64,000 nucleotides of DNA from Sclerodactyla briareus (lineage: Eukaryota > Echinodermata > Holothuroidea > Dendrochirotida > Sclerodactylidae): the NCBI GenBank assembly GCA_026419785.1, contig JAODTK010001010.1, positions 62,001 through 126,000 on the forward strand. Reading direction: 5' to 3'. The notes beneath the pieces are model-generated. The model saw only the letters and a list, made by a program, of their open reading frames with translations. It did not search any database and was not told the DNA's origin. The stretch's first letter is position 1. Each line of letters starts with the position of its first letter. Below, in pieces: positions 1 to 11,989 of the stretch. The translations under genes were made by a program, and so were the position numbers.

Positions 1-669
1 CTTTGGTATAGATATCTATATCTTGTTTACATTTCCACCATAGGCGTCTGCTGTTATCGTTCACTAATGAAAAATATTGGGATTCTGCTCATCAAAATTC
101 AGGTGACATAAATGCCAATCATTAGTAGCACACAGGCATTTATATTGAAGGAAGCAACTGTGGGTAAATTTTGTTGAAAATTACCCCAATGTTGTGATCA
201 TGTATGCGTATGTGTATTGTGGCTGGGTTTTGGTCCGTGGCACATTCCAAACAAGTCCTTCAGATTGGAAGCAGAATATCCAGTCAACGTATGAAAAACT
301 ATTTCAAAGAGTTCCAGATCAGATTAGTAGGGTGGACCACTGGCTCACACCCTCTCCAATGATATAATAGCTCCATGATTCAAAACCAAAACACAGTTCC
401 AGGGCTCGAACTCAGCACAGCACGCCCTTTAAGAGGCGAATGGTGGACAGTGCCAGTTGTGCCATGTACAACAAACGAAAACTGTTCTAACAGTATATTG
501 AAATTACTATTGAATTGGTTTATCAAAGCATACCTTATAGATATGGAAATGCATTGAGACGGTTGCTGGTCGTGACGGAGCCAGCGCTCTCTGACCAGAT
601 GGCAAGGCCTCTCTAAAATCTCTGAATACTCATCAATATGAATTCCACACAATCTTCTTTCTTCCGCAG
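1..669. other. Intronic or upstream sequence, nothing recognised
   Basis: AT-rich sequence ahead of the first recognisable exon. I see no exon with the family motifs, no tRNA-like repeat and no tandem array. It is presumably an intron because the first LU exon starts mid-protein behind a splice acceptor. Confidence 0.5.
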
Positions 670-789
670 GCCAGGTGCTATTGTCGTCAGGAGAGGAACA
701 ATGCAGTCAACCTACACAACAACTGGCAACCCAAGTCTGTCTCTCCGGCGAAGTTTGCACACTTTTCAATGTCACTGCAGATCTCGGGG
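670..789 (+). CDS. LU domain 1, first-half exon (A1)
   Basis: A splice acceptor (CCGCAG) is followed by a 120-nt exon ending at a GGTGAG donor. The second half reads cleanly as SGEEQC, then VC, then SGEVC and NVTADLG, the pattern of the A half of an LU domain (cysteines 3 to 5 of 10 and the conserved NVT sequon). Near the 5' end the expected ECYxC motif is present only across frame slips: the bases for P-(E)-C-Y are there, but one base is missing and another is extra. Either the copy is decayed or the assembly is wrong here. It is the first unit of the array visible in the window. Confidence 0.65.
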
Positions 790-2277
790 GTGAGTAGTAT
801 ATCAGTGACTGATTCCCATGCAATTTTCAACAATTTTACGATACAATTTCTTCAGGGGTGATCTTTATTACAACCTTGTGGTGTTCCTGGACATATATTC
901 CTGCCGTGAGTTATAATAGTTCGAGTATTGTCAGCCCTCTTCAATTTGTGCTTCTGTCCGATATTTACCAACACTAAGGCTTCCGGTAAGTTTAGGCTAC
1001 AAACTACGAAAATTGGTGTAAATTGGTTTTCATTCTTCGACCGTCCCATCGTTATTCAGGGCTCAAATTGCACTTTGGTTTGGACTCAGTATCTTCTTGT
1101 ACCTGTTGTTTAACTTCTGAGAAAATGTTCATTTAGTGACAGTCTGACTCCCGTGTCCCATGTGCTAATTGAGGTGGGGTTCAAATAAAATTACTGATTT
1201 TGTTTGCTTCCCAGTCAATTTTTTTTTCACTGGAATACTGACCCCTTTATTTATCATTCTGAAATGCGGAAGTGATTCTAAATGGTTTTGTATTATTTGA
1301 AATAATAATATAGGTGCTGGGTGTGGCAAAATGATGATACTGACCATGCATAAGGCTTTTTGTTTTTCACTGACAGGGGCACTGCTATCACTGACAGGGG
1401 CACCCCTATCACTGACAGGCACCCCCTCTTGATGGGTCTTCCCCTGTCCAGCGAATAATCATCGATAGATAGGCCGAACACCCTAATCCATATCCGTTGG
1501 ACCATTACATATACCCGGCTTGATTACCATGGTAATTTCCAGGTTGAATCCACTGGCCTTCCCACAGCTCCATGTGGTACAGTCATGCTCAAGACTGCAG
1601 ACACACGCCTGTCAACACCTTGCGACAATCTTGGAATTTCGACTCTTGGTTAGCCAGTTAAAGGACAACAAAAGTTATAATCGTGGAATGGAAACTGTAT
1701 CTAGATCAAACACCCCATTTCATATGAATGTTCCTAGTGAGTTAATGGCCATTGAGCAGAGAACTTGGGGGAGAATCCAATTGCGCAATAACACATTACG
1801 TCACACTCAGACAACACGGGAAATTATGTTATATATTTCATTGTTTAATTTTGTGAATAAGTCAAATTTATTTTAGAAGTCTGTTCTTCCCCTCACCAAA
1901 ATAACCTCAACACCTATCAACTCACTACATGCATCCTCTCCCAATAGACTAAATGCTTTCCGAACGAAATATATGTTTTGAATTTACATAGAAAACAAAG
2001 ACTGTTGCAGAGTTGTCAAGTAAGGACATCATTATTAGTGCATGATGGGATGTATTTCCATCTTGGCCCAAACACAAATTGCTCACATACACAACCTTTC
2101 AAATGAACATAACTCTGTAACGTAAGTCGTATTGACTTTTGGTTTGTCATGCGCATTGCATTTGTATCCCCGATTATATCAGCCCTTTATAAATCATCCC
2201 GCGGTTCCGGTAAGTTTTTAGCTCCTATGCACCCTCTGGTTCATATTCATGGAACTTACAATATTTTCACTTTTCTC
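790..2277. other. Intron between LU1 A and B exons
   Basis: I see no family exon. A short direct repeat at about 1373-1425 repeats CACTGACAGGGGCACC-like units three times. Otherwise unremarkable AT-rich DNA. Confidence 0.4.
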
Positions 2278-2478
2278 TCGTCCCCCTTGGTGGTTTCTTA
2301 CCACAGTCACCAGAGAGTGTACTCAATCTATCAATGTGCTTGATTTTGAGCGGTGAGGATATCTTCCAACATGCTCATATAAGGGTAGTCCAGACATCGC
2401 TGATCTGATCCTGTCGTGGATGGCTACTCCTGTCTTCTTGACGAAGATTTCTGTAATGAGACTTCGTTATTGACCGGT
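2278..2478 (+). pseudogene. LU domain 1, second-half exon (B1), decayed
   Basis: Nucleotide similarity to the other B exons runs from the ACCAGAGAGTGTAC segment (about 2302) through CCAGACATCGCTGATCTG (about 2392) to GATTTCTGTAATGAGAC (about 2447). No single frame covers it: the REC, PDIADLILS and terminal CN codons lie in different frames, the GEEYRQLL segment is scrambled, and the acceptor has no clear pyrimidine tract plus AG at the usual place. A weak GGTAAAA donor follows. This copy looks more degraded than the others, so I call it a probable pseudo-exon. Start coordinate is approximate. Confidence 0.55.
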
Positions 2479-4326
2479 AAAATTAGGCCCTGTTATTCAG
2501 TCAACTATATACTAACTACTTACTAAATAGACTGTTGTAAGTGAGTGCCCTATAGCTCCTTTCGGAGATATTGTGGTTTGACTCGCGTTTCTGCCGCCGC
2601 ATCCACAGAAGATTTGTCAAGTTGTGTGATCCCTGCCCCCTTCTGAGAGTTTGTTGGATTTCGACTCGGTGGAGGGAGACTTCATCTGGTTCCAACAGAA
2701 ATGAGGTCACCTAAGGTCAAATTTGCATAAGTATTGCAACTATCTAAACTGGTCATATTCGAAAAGAAAAATGGGGGTGCAAGGCTCAATTTGGTCCAGC
2801 CCAAATGTGGGAGGTTATTAGAGGTAATTGAATGTTAAATCTGCATATAAATCATAAAATTACTCAGAGTTGTCAGATTTGAAGGTAACTTGATGAAAGT
2901 GTCATGTGGGGCATGGAAACATGATTGATTTAAATTTGGAATTATATAAACATTGGCCATTTACCTGCCTAGTTATAGTTATACCTGTTCTAGTTGGCCA
3001 TTACCGTTCTAGTTATAATTAATGTTGCGACAAATTTTGATCCATCGTACATAATTCTAACCACAATTATCAATTCTGGTGATGCACAATAGCGGCATCC
3101 GGTGGAAGCATGGGGACGTTTATTTCAGTTTTGGTTACGTTATCAAAACCTAACCGTGCCACTCGGCAGCTGTGGGGTCATTTATATGAATCTAAATAGT
3201 AAGCGGCTGATAAGCAATCCACATTCTAGGATCACTATCGAAGATGAATAGGCACGGTTTCTCTATTATGTAAAAAATTTAGATGCCTCATGCAGAAAAT
3301 TCAGGGTAGATGTTTGCTCCTTGTGTTTTATGTGGCATATCTATTTTCTGTGCAGTTGGTGCCAGTATGTGTGAGTGTGTGTGCATGTGTGAGACACTCC
3401 GCTTTGTGAACACAACAACTCGATCAGGTCCGAGTTGGGAAATCCTATAGATATGATAAGTCCAGAATGCTTCGTTCTGATTAGGTTGATATTTATTGTG
3501 TAGCTTCCAAGACGATTCGGTGTGTATCTTCCTTTTCAAGAGTACACTATTGTTTTATCAAGCTAGTGGATTTTTGGAGGAAAGTTTTTTTTTTCGAAAT
3601 GTCCACGTGGCCCATAATGAGCATTCACAAATTCCCATTTTGTTCTTGTGTCAGGCAATAGGATGTCAGAAAGAGTCACGGACATCAAATAAGCCCAAGA
3701 TAAGGATGATTAGAAATAATATTGAGTTAACAGACACAATCCCTGATCACGGTTCACTTGTTGAGCATTGGTCTCTCTACTAAACAGTTCGAATTCTCAC
3801 CGCAGTACTTTCCCATTGGAAGCTTCCAATTAAGTTCCGTCAACAGGTAATTTTTTTTTCTTCTGCTATTCTTCATTCCTCCGTTCATCCAATTTTATTC
3901 TCTGGTTATGACCCTGGAAACTGAGGTGTCTAGGTTCACCTCGTGCTTGCAGCAGCACGGCCATCGTGAGAGACTTTGCTGGTAGCAGATTGTCCATGGG
4001 TGAGTCCTTGCTTCACCCCCAACCTATTTTCTAGGCATTTTAGCGGTCCTGAAATCTAGGCGTCAACACACAATTTTGTAAAATGTGGTGCAAACTGGTG
4101 GCAAGTCTCAGATCTTGGTAGAGACTTGGCTTGACTAGTTGATGGGTGATTGAGTTACTCTCCTATCTTGATGTGCAGTGCATAGGGTTCATGCTATGCA
4201 TTTATTGCTTCGTACCAGGTCTTTATAATGAGAATTCTCCAGAGGATGCCACAGGTGATTTTTAATATAATAATTCAACAAATTCTGTTTTTCCCTCCTC
4301 ATTATCGTTAAATTTATCTTTATCAG
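2479..4326. other. Intron, nothing recognised
   Basis: About 1.8 kb after B1 without any sequence I can assign to the LU family or to a known repeat. A short TG-rich stretch occurs at about 3365-3390. Confidence 0.4.
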
Positions 4327-4357
4327 CTCCAGCGTCGACAGATTCTCCCATTGACAG
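4327..4357 (+). CDS. Possible Thr/Ser/Pro linker exon (C1), degraded
   Basis: After TATCAG comes a 31-nt stretch closely similar to the 3' part of the intact linker exon at 26386 (the CCAGC, CGACAGATTC and GACAG segments line up with CCAGC, CACGGATTC and AACAG). It reads roughly PASTDSPID. The expected GGT donor is replaced by GTTCAT and the exon is shorter than the 45-nt norm. Position between LU1 and LU2 fits a linker. Could be a dead exon. Confidence 0.35.
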
Positions 4358-5438
4358 TTCATTAGTCAGCTGTTGCTACATCAGTTCCCTTAATAAATCT
4401 CTTCAGGTGGATGCTTAATATCACTGCCATTGGGCCGTGATAGTGTGGTACAAAGGCGACAGTGCGTAGTCTTGCACGTAGGTGCAGTCTCACTCTTGCT
4501 GGGTGTTGTCGTCATGGAGCTGTTCTGCACTTGTTGATGGGTGATTCATTTGTGGCTCCCATCATCACTTGTGTTTGACCAGCTTAGTCCTATTTCCACT
4601 ACAAGTGGTTAGACCGTTCAGACTCCATAATGCCATAATATTGGTGCAGCATTCCTTACAGCTACATGCTACATGCATTTGGGTGCTCACTACCCCCTAC
4701 ATTGACACCCGCATTTCTGGATTTTCTGCCCCCAGGCTCCCCCCCCCCCCCCCCCCCCTTGTCTTTGTGCTTTGTGGAGAACAGTTGCTGTGGGTGAAGA
4801 GCGGTACAGGGAGAGGTATTTTCTCTAGGTGCCATTATTACTTTGATCGCCAAGTAGTGGTATCCTCCTGGCCAAGAGGGAGAGTGGGGGTTGGGGCATG
4901 GGGGGTTGGGGCATGGGGGGTTGGGGCATGGGGGGTGGAGAAGCAGTGCTGGCATGCAGGTTGCTACAGCAATTTCTCATGATCGTTTCCCTTTTTCCTG
5001 ATGGGATGGCCAGCGCTCCCCATATAGGAATTGACATCTGCTAGACCTGCAGAAATTGTTTTCATAATCGTTTTCCTGATCGGTGAGGGGGTCACGGTAT
5101 ATCTTTGATTGAGAGAGAGGTGAGGGTCAGGCCTAAAAAAACTGGTGCGCTGGCCTCAGAAAACAATTCCTCTTACCCGCAGAATGACAAAAACAATTTG
5201 GCGGTGCCTTGGTATTAATGTATGATGTAGGGATTTTCTGTACATTTTGCCCCTCTCGCTCGCTTGAGTGCACTCACTCTGTAAAAGCAACAGCAGGGGT
5301 CCAAACGCTGGAAACCCTGAACGATCAATACGCTTTTGGTGTGAAAGCACCCCAACAACACCTACTTGAGACTACCAGGAATTAATTATCTCAATGTGTA
5401 TATAACCGATTTCTCAATCTATTTTTTTTTTACTCCAG
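4358..5438. other. Intron with poly-C and G-rich tracts
   Basis: Contains a C homopolymer of about 18 bases (4741-4758) and a G-rich direct repeat of TTGGGGCATGGGGGG units at about 4890-4935. The G runs have quadruplex potential on the + strand. Open frames here on either strand are by-products of the repeats. Confidence 0.5.
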
Positions 5439-5557
5439 ACCCGAGTGCTATATTTGTGATGGCAGGATCAGTGCTCTCTACCCCCTGGAAGATTCAACAC
5501 TGGCGTCTGTTCTTATGTGAATCTGCAGCCGAACCAATGTCACAGCCGATTTTGGAC
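5439..5557 (+). CDS. LU domain 2, first-half exon (A2), frame-broken
   Basis: A strong acceptor (TTTACTCCAG) and donor (CGTAAGT) bound 119 nt that match the A-exon pattern: PECYICDG, a segment equivalent to QCSLPLED, then a VCSYGEVC equivalent, and TNVTADFG. Expected length is 120-123 nt; single-base losses put the middle in other frames and create an in-frame TGA. The motifs are otherwise well preserved and both splice sites are good, so assembly indels are at least as likely as decay. Confidence 0.7.
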
Positions 5558-5911
5558 GTAAGTAAATACTCCTTCCTGGCAAGATTTGTGTCAAGGTTGG
5601 CAATGCTGTTTGAAGTTTTTTCTAAATTCCCAAACAGGTAGGCAATTCCGAGGACTATCCATAACTCTTGGTTGCGCTGCAAAAACCGGGCTTACCTAGT
5701 AAAATTGTAATACTTCTTCTCGCCTTAAGTCTGAATATTGAATTGTTACAGAAGCTTGGCGGTTCAGCCACTTTTTGGGGGGTACACCATCAAACATGAT
5801 TTGGTGTCTCCACTACATGCAATGAGGTCCAACATGACAATACATCATTCTATTTGGAAATGTGTTAGTACCAGTTTAATACCATGATGCTCTTCATGGC
5901 TTCTTCTTCAG

Positions 5912-6102
5912 CTGCGGGTGTTAACACAGTGATCACCAGAGAGTGTACTCCATCCATCGATGTACTCAGATGTTTGAGGGGGGAGGAGTATCGTCAGCTG
6001 CTCATAGAGAATAATCCAGACATTGCTGATCTGATCCTGTCAGTGGATGGATATGCCTGCTTCTGTGATGAAGACCTCTGTATAATGAGGTCACCTTTGA
6101 AG
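5912..6102 (+). CDS. LU domain 2, second-half exon (B2)
   Basis: The acceptor TTCTTCTTCAG leads into AGVNTVITRECTPSIDV, then LRCLRGEEYRQLLIENNP, DIADLILSVDGYACFCDEDLC, all in one open frame. Cysteines 6 (REC), 7 (RCL), 8 and 9 (CFC) and 10 (DLC) are present. After DLC the canonical N is lost: the sequence reads TGTATAATGAGG where intact copies have TGTAATGA, a 2-nt insertion that shifts the last nine codons and makes the exon 191 nt instead of 189. The same insertion occurs in B4 at 12.7 kb, so it is unlikely to be a sequencing error. Donor AGGTAAGA. Confidence 0.85.
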
Positions 6103-6349
6103 GTAAGACTAATTCAAGTCGAATTTCTGACTCAGTCGAGAAATGCGTGCAGTCCCATATTTTTCCATGTATGTATGTGTATGTGATGTTTCGTTTGTAA
6201 ACAATGACTCTACCGGGCGTTGATATTCTTCATTGAGTGTTTTTGCCATGCTATTCGGGATATATAGATGTACTAATAGGTAGGCCTACTACCACATTTT
6301 TTTGTACCATTTTTCCTCTCTTTTCAAATTCTTCATTTCCTGTCTGCAG

Positions 6350-6395
6350 CATCTCAGCAGGCCCCACAGATTCCACTACTACACTTCTTCCTGCA
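6350..6395 (+). CDS. Thr/Ser/Pro linker exon after LU2
   Basis: The acceptor TGTCTGCAG is followed by a segment nearly identical to the linker at 9981 (CCCCAGATTCCACTACT core, PQIPLL). The 3' end reads CTGCAGTTAATT where the intact copy has CTGCAGGTAATT, so the donor has lost a G or is shifted by one base. Such 15-codon exons supply O-glycosylatable spacers between globular domains; this function is inferred. Confidence 0.6.
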
Positions 6396-6879
6396 GTTAA
6401 TTTTGCTTCCTGAACGTTTTTTTCCAGCTTACACGTTCGTTTCCAACTTGCTTGCCTTAATGTACTCAGCAAATGTAGTTGTGTTTTTGAAATGCTTGAA
6501 TATTCTGCAACATTAGCCCGACAAGTCACAGTATATACAATTGTATTGATCACATTGGACCCTTGGTGGTTCAAGTTCAAGGCTTCGCATGATGAATATC
6601 TGTCAAGGGGGTAAGCATCTTGCTGTTTACCTGTAACGACCCCTTCCGGCTAACCAGTAATGCCCTTGAAACCGATATGTGCCCTGTAACTGGAATGAAT
6701 GTCTTTAATATCTGGCCATTCCCCACTATCAGCTTAGGTTGAACATCGAGGAATTAACTATATCTGACTTCTACTAAATCCCCACAAGTAATTATCATTA
6801 TGAATTCTGATTATCAATTTGAACAATGTTTCCCCTGATATGTGGAGACTGATATTATACATGTTCCTCCTCCCTCCAG

Positions 6880-6999
6880 GGCCCGAGTGCTATATCTGTG
6901 ACGGACAGGCCCAATGCTCGCTGCCCTTGGAGAACTCGAACGGAGTCTGCCAGCACCGTGATGTCGGCGCCATTACCAATGTCACTGCCAATTTGGAAT
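6880..6999 (+). CDS. LU domain 3, first-half exon (A3), intact
   Basis: A clean 120-nt phase 1-1 exon between CCTCCCTCCAG and TGTGAGT. It reads GPECYICDGQAQCSLPLE, then a VC, then ITNVTANLE. Cysteines 1 to 4 of the LU pattern are present, but the position of cysteine 5 (GEVC in relatives) reads DVG, so this domain may lack one finger disulfide. The NVT sequon is kept. Close to identical to A4 in its first 18 residues, implying recent duplication. Confidence 0.9.
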
Positions 7000-8121
7000 G
7001 TGAGTTTCATTCCCTTTGCAAATTTATATTTAAAATAAAATTATTGAATTGAGATATTCATTATATATTACACATATATTACCCAGCTCACAGGAAGGGG
7101 TACACTTTTCAGCAACCCCCGGTAAGGATCACTGTGCTAGTGAGGCGACACGGGGTACTTGGACTCCTTACAGGTCCCCGGTTATCCCCTGGGTGGGTGG
7201 AGTAATGGAGACAGTGTCTTGATTGATTGATGGATTGATTGGTTGAATTCATAAACAATAGTAGAAATATCAGTGATACACGATTCAAACAAGTACAGAA
7301 CTCTTGCCATAATTATACAATTTTCTCACGTGGAATTGATAAATGATAAGTTCGGCCAATGAATACCTTTATCGTGCTCTAAGGGTATGGAGAGGGCATG
7401 AACGCAGTCCGAGCGGTTGTCGACCTAGTTTCATCAATGGGTGGGCGGATCTTGCATGATTTGTTTCCCCTTATTGTGAACTCTCTCATTATATAGGCGT
7501 TCTAACAAGGTAAATGAACCCCAATTATACGCTGGGCAACTAGATTGTTCAAGCATCTTAAAATCATTCCGTGTCGCATTTGCAACACGGGCCAGCAGAT
7601 TCAAAATCACGACCTTTCGATCTGTGGTCCGGAACTTCACTACTGAATTTGCAGGTCCTGTCTTCATGTAGATCTGCTTCCATCATTCAGGAAGATCAGA
7701 GGTGTTCTGGTTGTTAATTTGGGTCATACCATAGATTTTGAAATTGGTACCTATCGTCGTTTTGCGGAGTACCAGCAGGAGAGAGCAAAGCAGGTAGAAA
7801 CAAGGGTGGGTAATTTGCCTGTTGTCATCTGTGTGTTATCTGGTGCAGCGAACGAGGCCTTGCATTATCCCACCTACTTTGTGAAGAACTCACAGCAGAC
7901 AAAAAGTGCATTGTTGGGCTTTTTATCTGCTCATTTCATTCAGTATAAAAAAAGAAACATTTTGGTACCGACACAGGCAATCCCTTATTCTGTGTACTCT
8001 GCAAAAGATTTGCAGCTCGTATTAGTGCAGTATCCGATTCTTCACTCATGCCAGACCTAGTATAGCTTTATTCCTCTCCTCATGTACCTATTAAAAGGTC
8101 CCAACTATTTTTTTCTCTCAG
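7000..8121. other. Intron with interspersed-repeat-like sequence
   Basis: About 7085-7235 has a low-complexity TTGATTGATTGATGG tail and a CCCCGGTAAGG-type region resembling a dispersed repeat end. The rest is unassigned. The 113-codon open frame at 7719-8060 has no recognised domain, no splice context and no cysteine pattern of the family; I do not call it a gene. Confidence 0.4.
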
Positions 8122-8314
8122 CTATTGGTATCGAGATTATTATTGCGCAGAGTGTAACGCCATCCATCGATGCTCTCAGGTGTTTGAGCGGGGGAGGAGT
8201 ATCGTCAGCTGCTCATAGAAGATAATCCACTCATTGCTGATGTTATCCTATCAGTGGAGGGATATGCCTGCTTCTGTGATGAAGACCTCTGTAATGACGA
8301 GGCTGTCTTTGAGG
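8122..8314 (+). CDS. LU domain 3, second-half exon (B3), frame-broken
   Basis: Acceptor TTTTCTCTCAG, donor GGGTAAGC, 193 nt (189 expected). The segments equivalent to ECTPSIDALRCLSGEEYRQ, LLIEDNPLIADVILSVEG and YACFCDEDLCNDEAVFE are all recognisable, the last in an uninterrupted frame with the terminal CN intact. An extra A in GTAACG and an extra G in a run of five Gs put the middle out of frame. The homopolymer position of one indel favours assembly error. Confidence 0.75.
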
Positions 8315-8679
8315 GTAAGCTTAAATTAAAAGTGTTTTTTGTTTGTGAGTGCCTCAATATGCGAGTCAGACTGTCCTGAAGTATGACGCCAGCAGTCAGC
8401 AGCGACATGTATTTTTGACACATTAACACATTAACTTGTGAACTTCCAAATCGACCAGCTGTAGCACTCACTCCTCAATTAACGGAGTAGCGTTGTCCCT
8501 GCCCCGGTTTGAGAGGCAATAATTTGAGTGAGCTATTGTTGTTGATTTGACAATCTGAGTCAAGTGGGCCAATTATTGGCCGGGGCAGAGTGCACAGAAA
8601 GTGGGTGAAATTAGACCCCTGGAATCCCTACGCCAATGTATCCAATTTTTTTCGGGAGCAGTACGTCATCACTTCAATG

Positions 8680-8890
8680 CATTTATATGTATCCATCATC
8701 ATCATCATGTACAGTTTTAAGTCAATAGTCCATGCTTGCATGGGTTAGACAGGGAACTCCTGAAAGCACACCCACCCCCGCTTCACTCTATTCTGGGCAA
8801 GGGCCTGGTTGACACGTGACCCCTAACCGCAAGGTCACTATGCACGACTTCGGCCCAGGTATTCCAGGGCCTATCTCATATCATTTCTCT
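8680..8890. repeat. Dispersed repeat with CATCATCAT edge
   Basis: An ATC microsatellite is followed by GTCCATGCTTGCATGGGTTAGACAG-like sequence and a CGGCCCAGG-containing tail. A 'CCATGC..GCATGGGTT' palindromic core of this kind occurs in SINE-like repeats of several marine invertebrates. Boundaries are estimates. Confidence 0.4.
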
Positions 8891-9570
8891 CAAGTCTATA
8901 GTCAGATATTCTTCTTTAACTGCCCAAGTCCCACTACCATCGAGCACAATACTCCTGACAGAAGCCTAAAACCTTCCCCTTCTGCGTAGGGAAAATACGT
9001 TTGCAGTAGCAAGGGGCAACAACTCTCTGAACTTTTTCCAGCCACTTCCAGTTCTTGCCACAGACCTCTCCCCCACCACACCCCCTGCACTAATCATATC
9101 ACCTGAATAGCAGAACTTTGCCTCAGACTCCAGGGAATCATTACCCATGGACACTGACACTGGGCTGAATAAAAGAACTCTCCTGTACAACTTTAACACT
9201 TAGTTTCAAGCTTCCTTTGATACCCACAAACACCTCTTGTTGACCGCAGCAGTGTTTACAAGTATTGCAGAGAATGCAATTACTACAAACACCCTTCCGC
9301 AAACGAACAAAGCCATGTACCAGAGCCAAGTGGTCGGACCGCAGCAGGACTACTAACCAGAACTTTAGTTTTCTACATGTTTAATCATCCCTGTGGACTA
9401 TTTTTTGGTCCGTAGACCAAAATAGGGTTGGCCGAAAGGAGCTCCCTTCCCATGACTCTGCTGTGATATCTAACAAGTTAACTTCTGTGAACCATGTTGC
9501 TTACATTATCAGGCACAATAGGAGATAAGATTCCTGTCGCTCACGCCACGCAAAAGCTTCTCTCTCCATG

Positions 9571-9713
9571 AAGTTGTGGACACTGCAGTATGGTGTGTAG
9601 GTGCCAATTTGGTCCATAATGTGAGTTATGATGTGGATTGGTCGTACCGAAGAGCTGAGACATGGGTACCTACACATACTACATGTGATGCGCCATATTG
9701 CAGTGTCCAACTC
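9571..9713. repeat. Imperfect inverted repeat (hairpin)
   Basis: The left arm (9571-9607, including GGACACTGCAGTATGG and TGTGTAGGT) is mirrored on the opposite strand by the right arm (9664-9713, including TACCTACACA and CCATATTGCAGTGTCC). Arms are about 35-50 bases with mismatches, around a loop of about 55 bases. It may be the core of a small non-autonomous DNA transposon; I see no clear terminal repeats or target duplication. Confidence 0.55.
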
Positions 9714-9980
9714 CCAAGAAAGCTCTGATTCATTTTGTTTGTGTACTGCACCTTGGACATGTGTATTATTATATACATGTGCTAGTTTTACGAATCGATG
9801 TCATATAAATGGAATGACGCCAATACTTGAGTTTTTGCATTCGTGCAGTGAGCTTCTGTCAGAATAAATACGATCAATGTTTTTTGCTATCTTTTGGCAT
9901 TCGGAGATTAAATTAACTGCCACATTTTTTGGCGAATGTTCGGATTTTTTTTAAAATCCTTTATATTTTCTTGCTCATAG

Positions 9981-10025
9981 CCACAACAGAAGTACCCCAG
10001 ATTCCACTACTCACTACCCCTGCAG
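9981..10025 (+). CDS. Thr/Ser/Pro linker exon after LU3, intact
   Basis: Exactly 45 nt, phase 1-1, between TTGCTCATAG and GGTAATT. It reads (A)TTEVPQIPLLTTPA(G). Thr and Pro make up about half the residues, fitting an extended O-glycosylated spacer (inferred). Confidence 0.85.
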
Positions 10026-11866
10026 GTAATTGTGTTTTGTTTTTCATTTTTGCCGTTTGTTCTGAATTGTCTAAAAATGTTTCAAACAGGCAGGTTTTAT
10101 TCGGATTAGTGTGTCATATCTGATTTTGTGACAGCCATGTCAAAGTTCTACCTTTATGGAACAACCAAATTTTCTCTCCATCAAACCCAAATTCTGCTTT
10201 CTTCCCCTTTGTAAAATTGATCACACTTTTCTCCGCTGTTTTTCCTCTTTTCAAGGACCACATTTCTACCTGTAGTGGAGAAAGCCAGAGAAAAGTATGT
10301 AGGCTATCACACACATACTATATTATTCGTTTGATTTTGCATGTGTGCAAGGCTGCAATTGACTCATAGCTTACATGAGCGTTGATGCCCACCCATAGGG
10401 TGGAAAGCCTTGTTTGAAATGGGATTGAACTGGTTAATAGAATTCAGTGGGCGTTGCGCATGTGGAGTTTTGGGTTATTTACATCATTCTTCACGCAACA
10501 GTAGTTGATAAGCTCAGTTTCAGTACTGTAATGACCTTTTCAGTTGATTCCATTTTAATATCGACATGAATGGCACAACATGAGTTTGATTTTCGCTATG
10601 GATGACATTTTATCATTCATTTCATTTTGAGATCAATAAAATATAATGAATAGTGACCACTCTCTTAAATTTTGCCTCTCTCCAATTTTCCCTGTGTTTC
10701 GCTGTAGTTCCCCAAACCATGGTTCCCTGTTTTCCATGTTACCTTTTGAATTCTGTGATATTGGGGCAAACTTCCACACCGTCTGGAAATTTTTGTTATA
10801 ATAGCTGAACTTGTCAGCCCTAGCCCAAGATTCATTTAACATTTCTGTTAATACAGAGTTGGAGGCCATTAAAGTTAGTGCATCCCATCAATAATACAAT
10901 ACAAACTCTCTGTGAATGTTCTTTTTCTTTGTTTTCTAATAAAATTTACAAACATTCAAATTTACTTGAAAGAAATATCAGCCGCTTCTATAGGTGTTGT
11001 TATTTAGTTTGAGAGAAAGACAGTAGAACTCCTGTGGGATGTTCAGTTTTTTAAAACAATAAATTAGCTGAGGACTCCTCTCATTACATCACACACTATA
11101 TGCAATAGGATTCCTGATCTATCGGCATATAAAAACCAAACCCCTCTACATACGTTAATAACTCCACTATAAGAAACCTCGTATTGAAATTGCGTATGAA
11201 CATGGTAGAGTGTTTCCATTCCCTACAATATTATCTCTGTTATAGCTAATCCTGTGGTTGCCCTTTAGAGGCCAATGGTCACATAACAGGTTTGCTCTAA
11301 ACAAGCGAAGATGAAACCCCAAATTGGAGGTTCTTGTATGTTGCCTCGTTGAGATATTTCAATTTACTTCTGAGAAAGTTGAGGAATGTATGACATCACG
11401 GGTGGGGGGAACGATGCAAAGGCTGCCCATAAACCCTACTCAGTCATTGCTATACTCTTGGGCCATGTAACAGAAAGACAGAGCGGACCGTCGCTCAAAT
11501 AATGAGATTATTCTTTGATATTTGGTGAATGATTTTGTAGATTTTATTTGGCTCCCCTCAATATTTTGTTTGGTAACAAGATTTTCAGGGCACATGTTTC
11601 ACATTGACTTCGTATGATAGGGGATCCTGCGTTCCCCCCGTGATGTCACAAGGCAAATTTTGTAAAAGCTGATTGTGCCTTCTCGAGGCACTCGAATTGG
11701 CTGAAATCGGTCTGTCATAACATAATACATAGAAAGTACCAGTCACATTTACATGACCATTGGCCCTTCGAATTAATGAGCTCCATCATTGAATTTCAAG
11801 TTGTCTGTGACATGTACATCGGATATTTATATATATATATATATATATAATGTTTCCTTCCTCCAG
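10026..11866. other. Intron, nothing recognised
   Basis: About 1.8 kb of AT-rich sequence with no exon of the family. An AT dinucleotide run lies just upstream of the next acceptor at about 11829-11850. Confidence 0.4.
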
Positions 11867-11989
11867 GGCCTGAGTGCTATATCTGTGATGGTCAGGCCCA
11901 ATGCTCACTGCCCTTGGAGGAACTCGGGACTGGAGTCTGTTCTTACGGTGAAGTCTGTAGCTTGACCAATGTGACTGCGAATCTGGAAT
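11867..11989 (+). CDS. LU domain 4, first-half exon (A4), intact
   Basis: A 123-nt phase 1-1 exon between TTCCTTCCTCCAG and TGTAAGT. It reads GPECYICDGQAQCSLPLEE, then GVCSYGEVCSLTNVTANLE. All five cysteines expected in the first half of an LU domain (C1-x2-C2-x5-C3, then C4-x5-C5) and the NVT sequon are present. This is the best A-exon reference in the window. Confidence 0.92.

Noticed and set aside
4569-5037. Overlapping open frames including a Pro-rich peptide
   Set aside because: They come from the poly-C and GGGGCATGGGGG repeats.
7719-8060. 113-codon open frame on the plus strand
   Set aside because: No recognised domain, no cysteine pattern, no splice-site fit with the phase 1 gene; probably chance.
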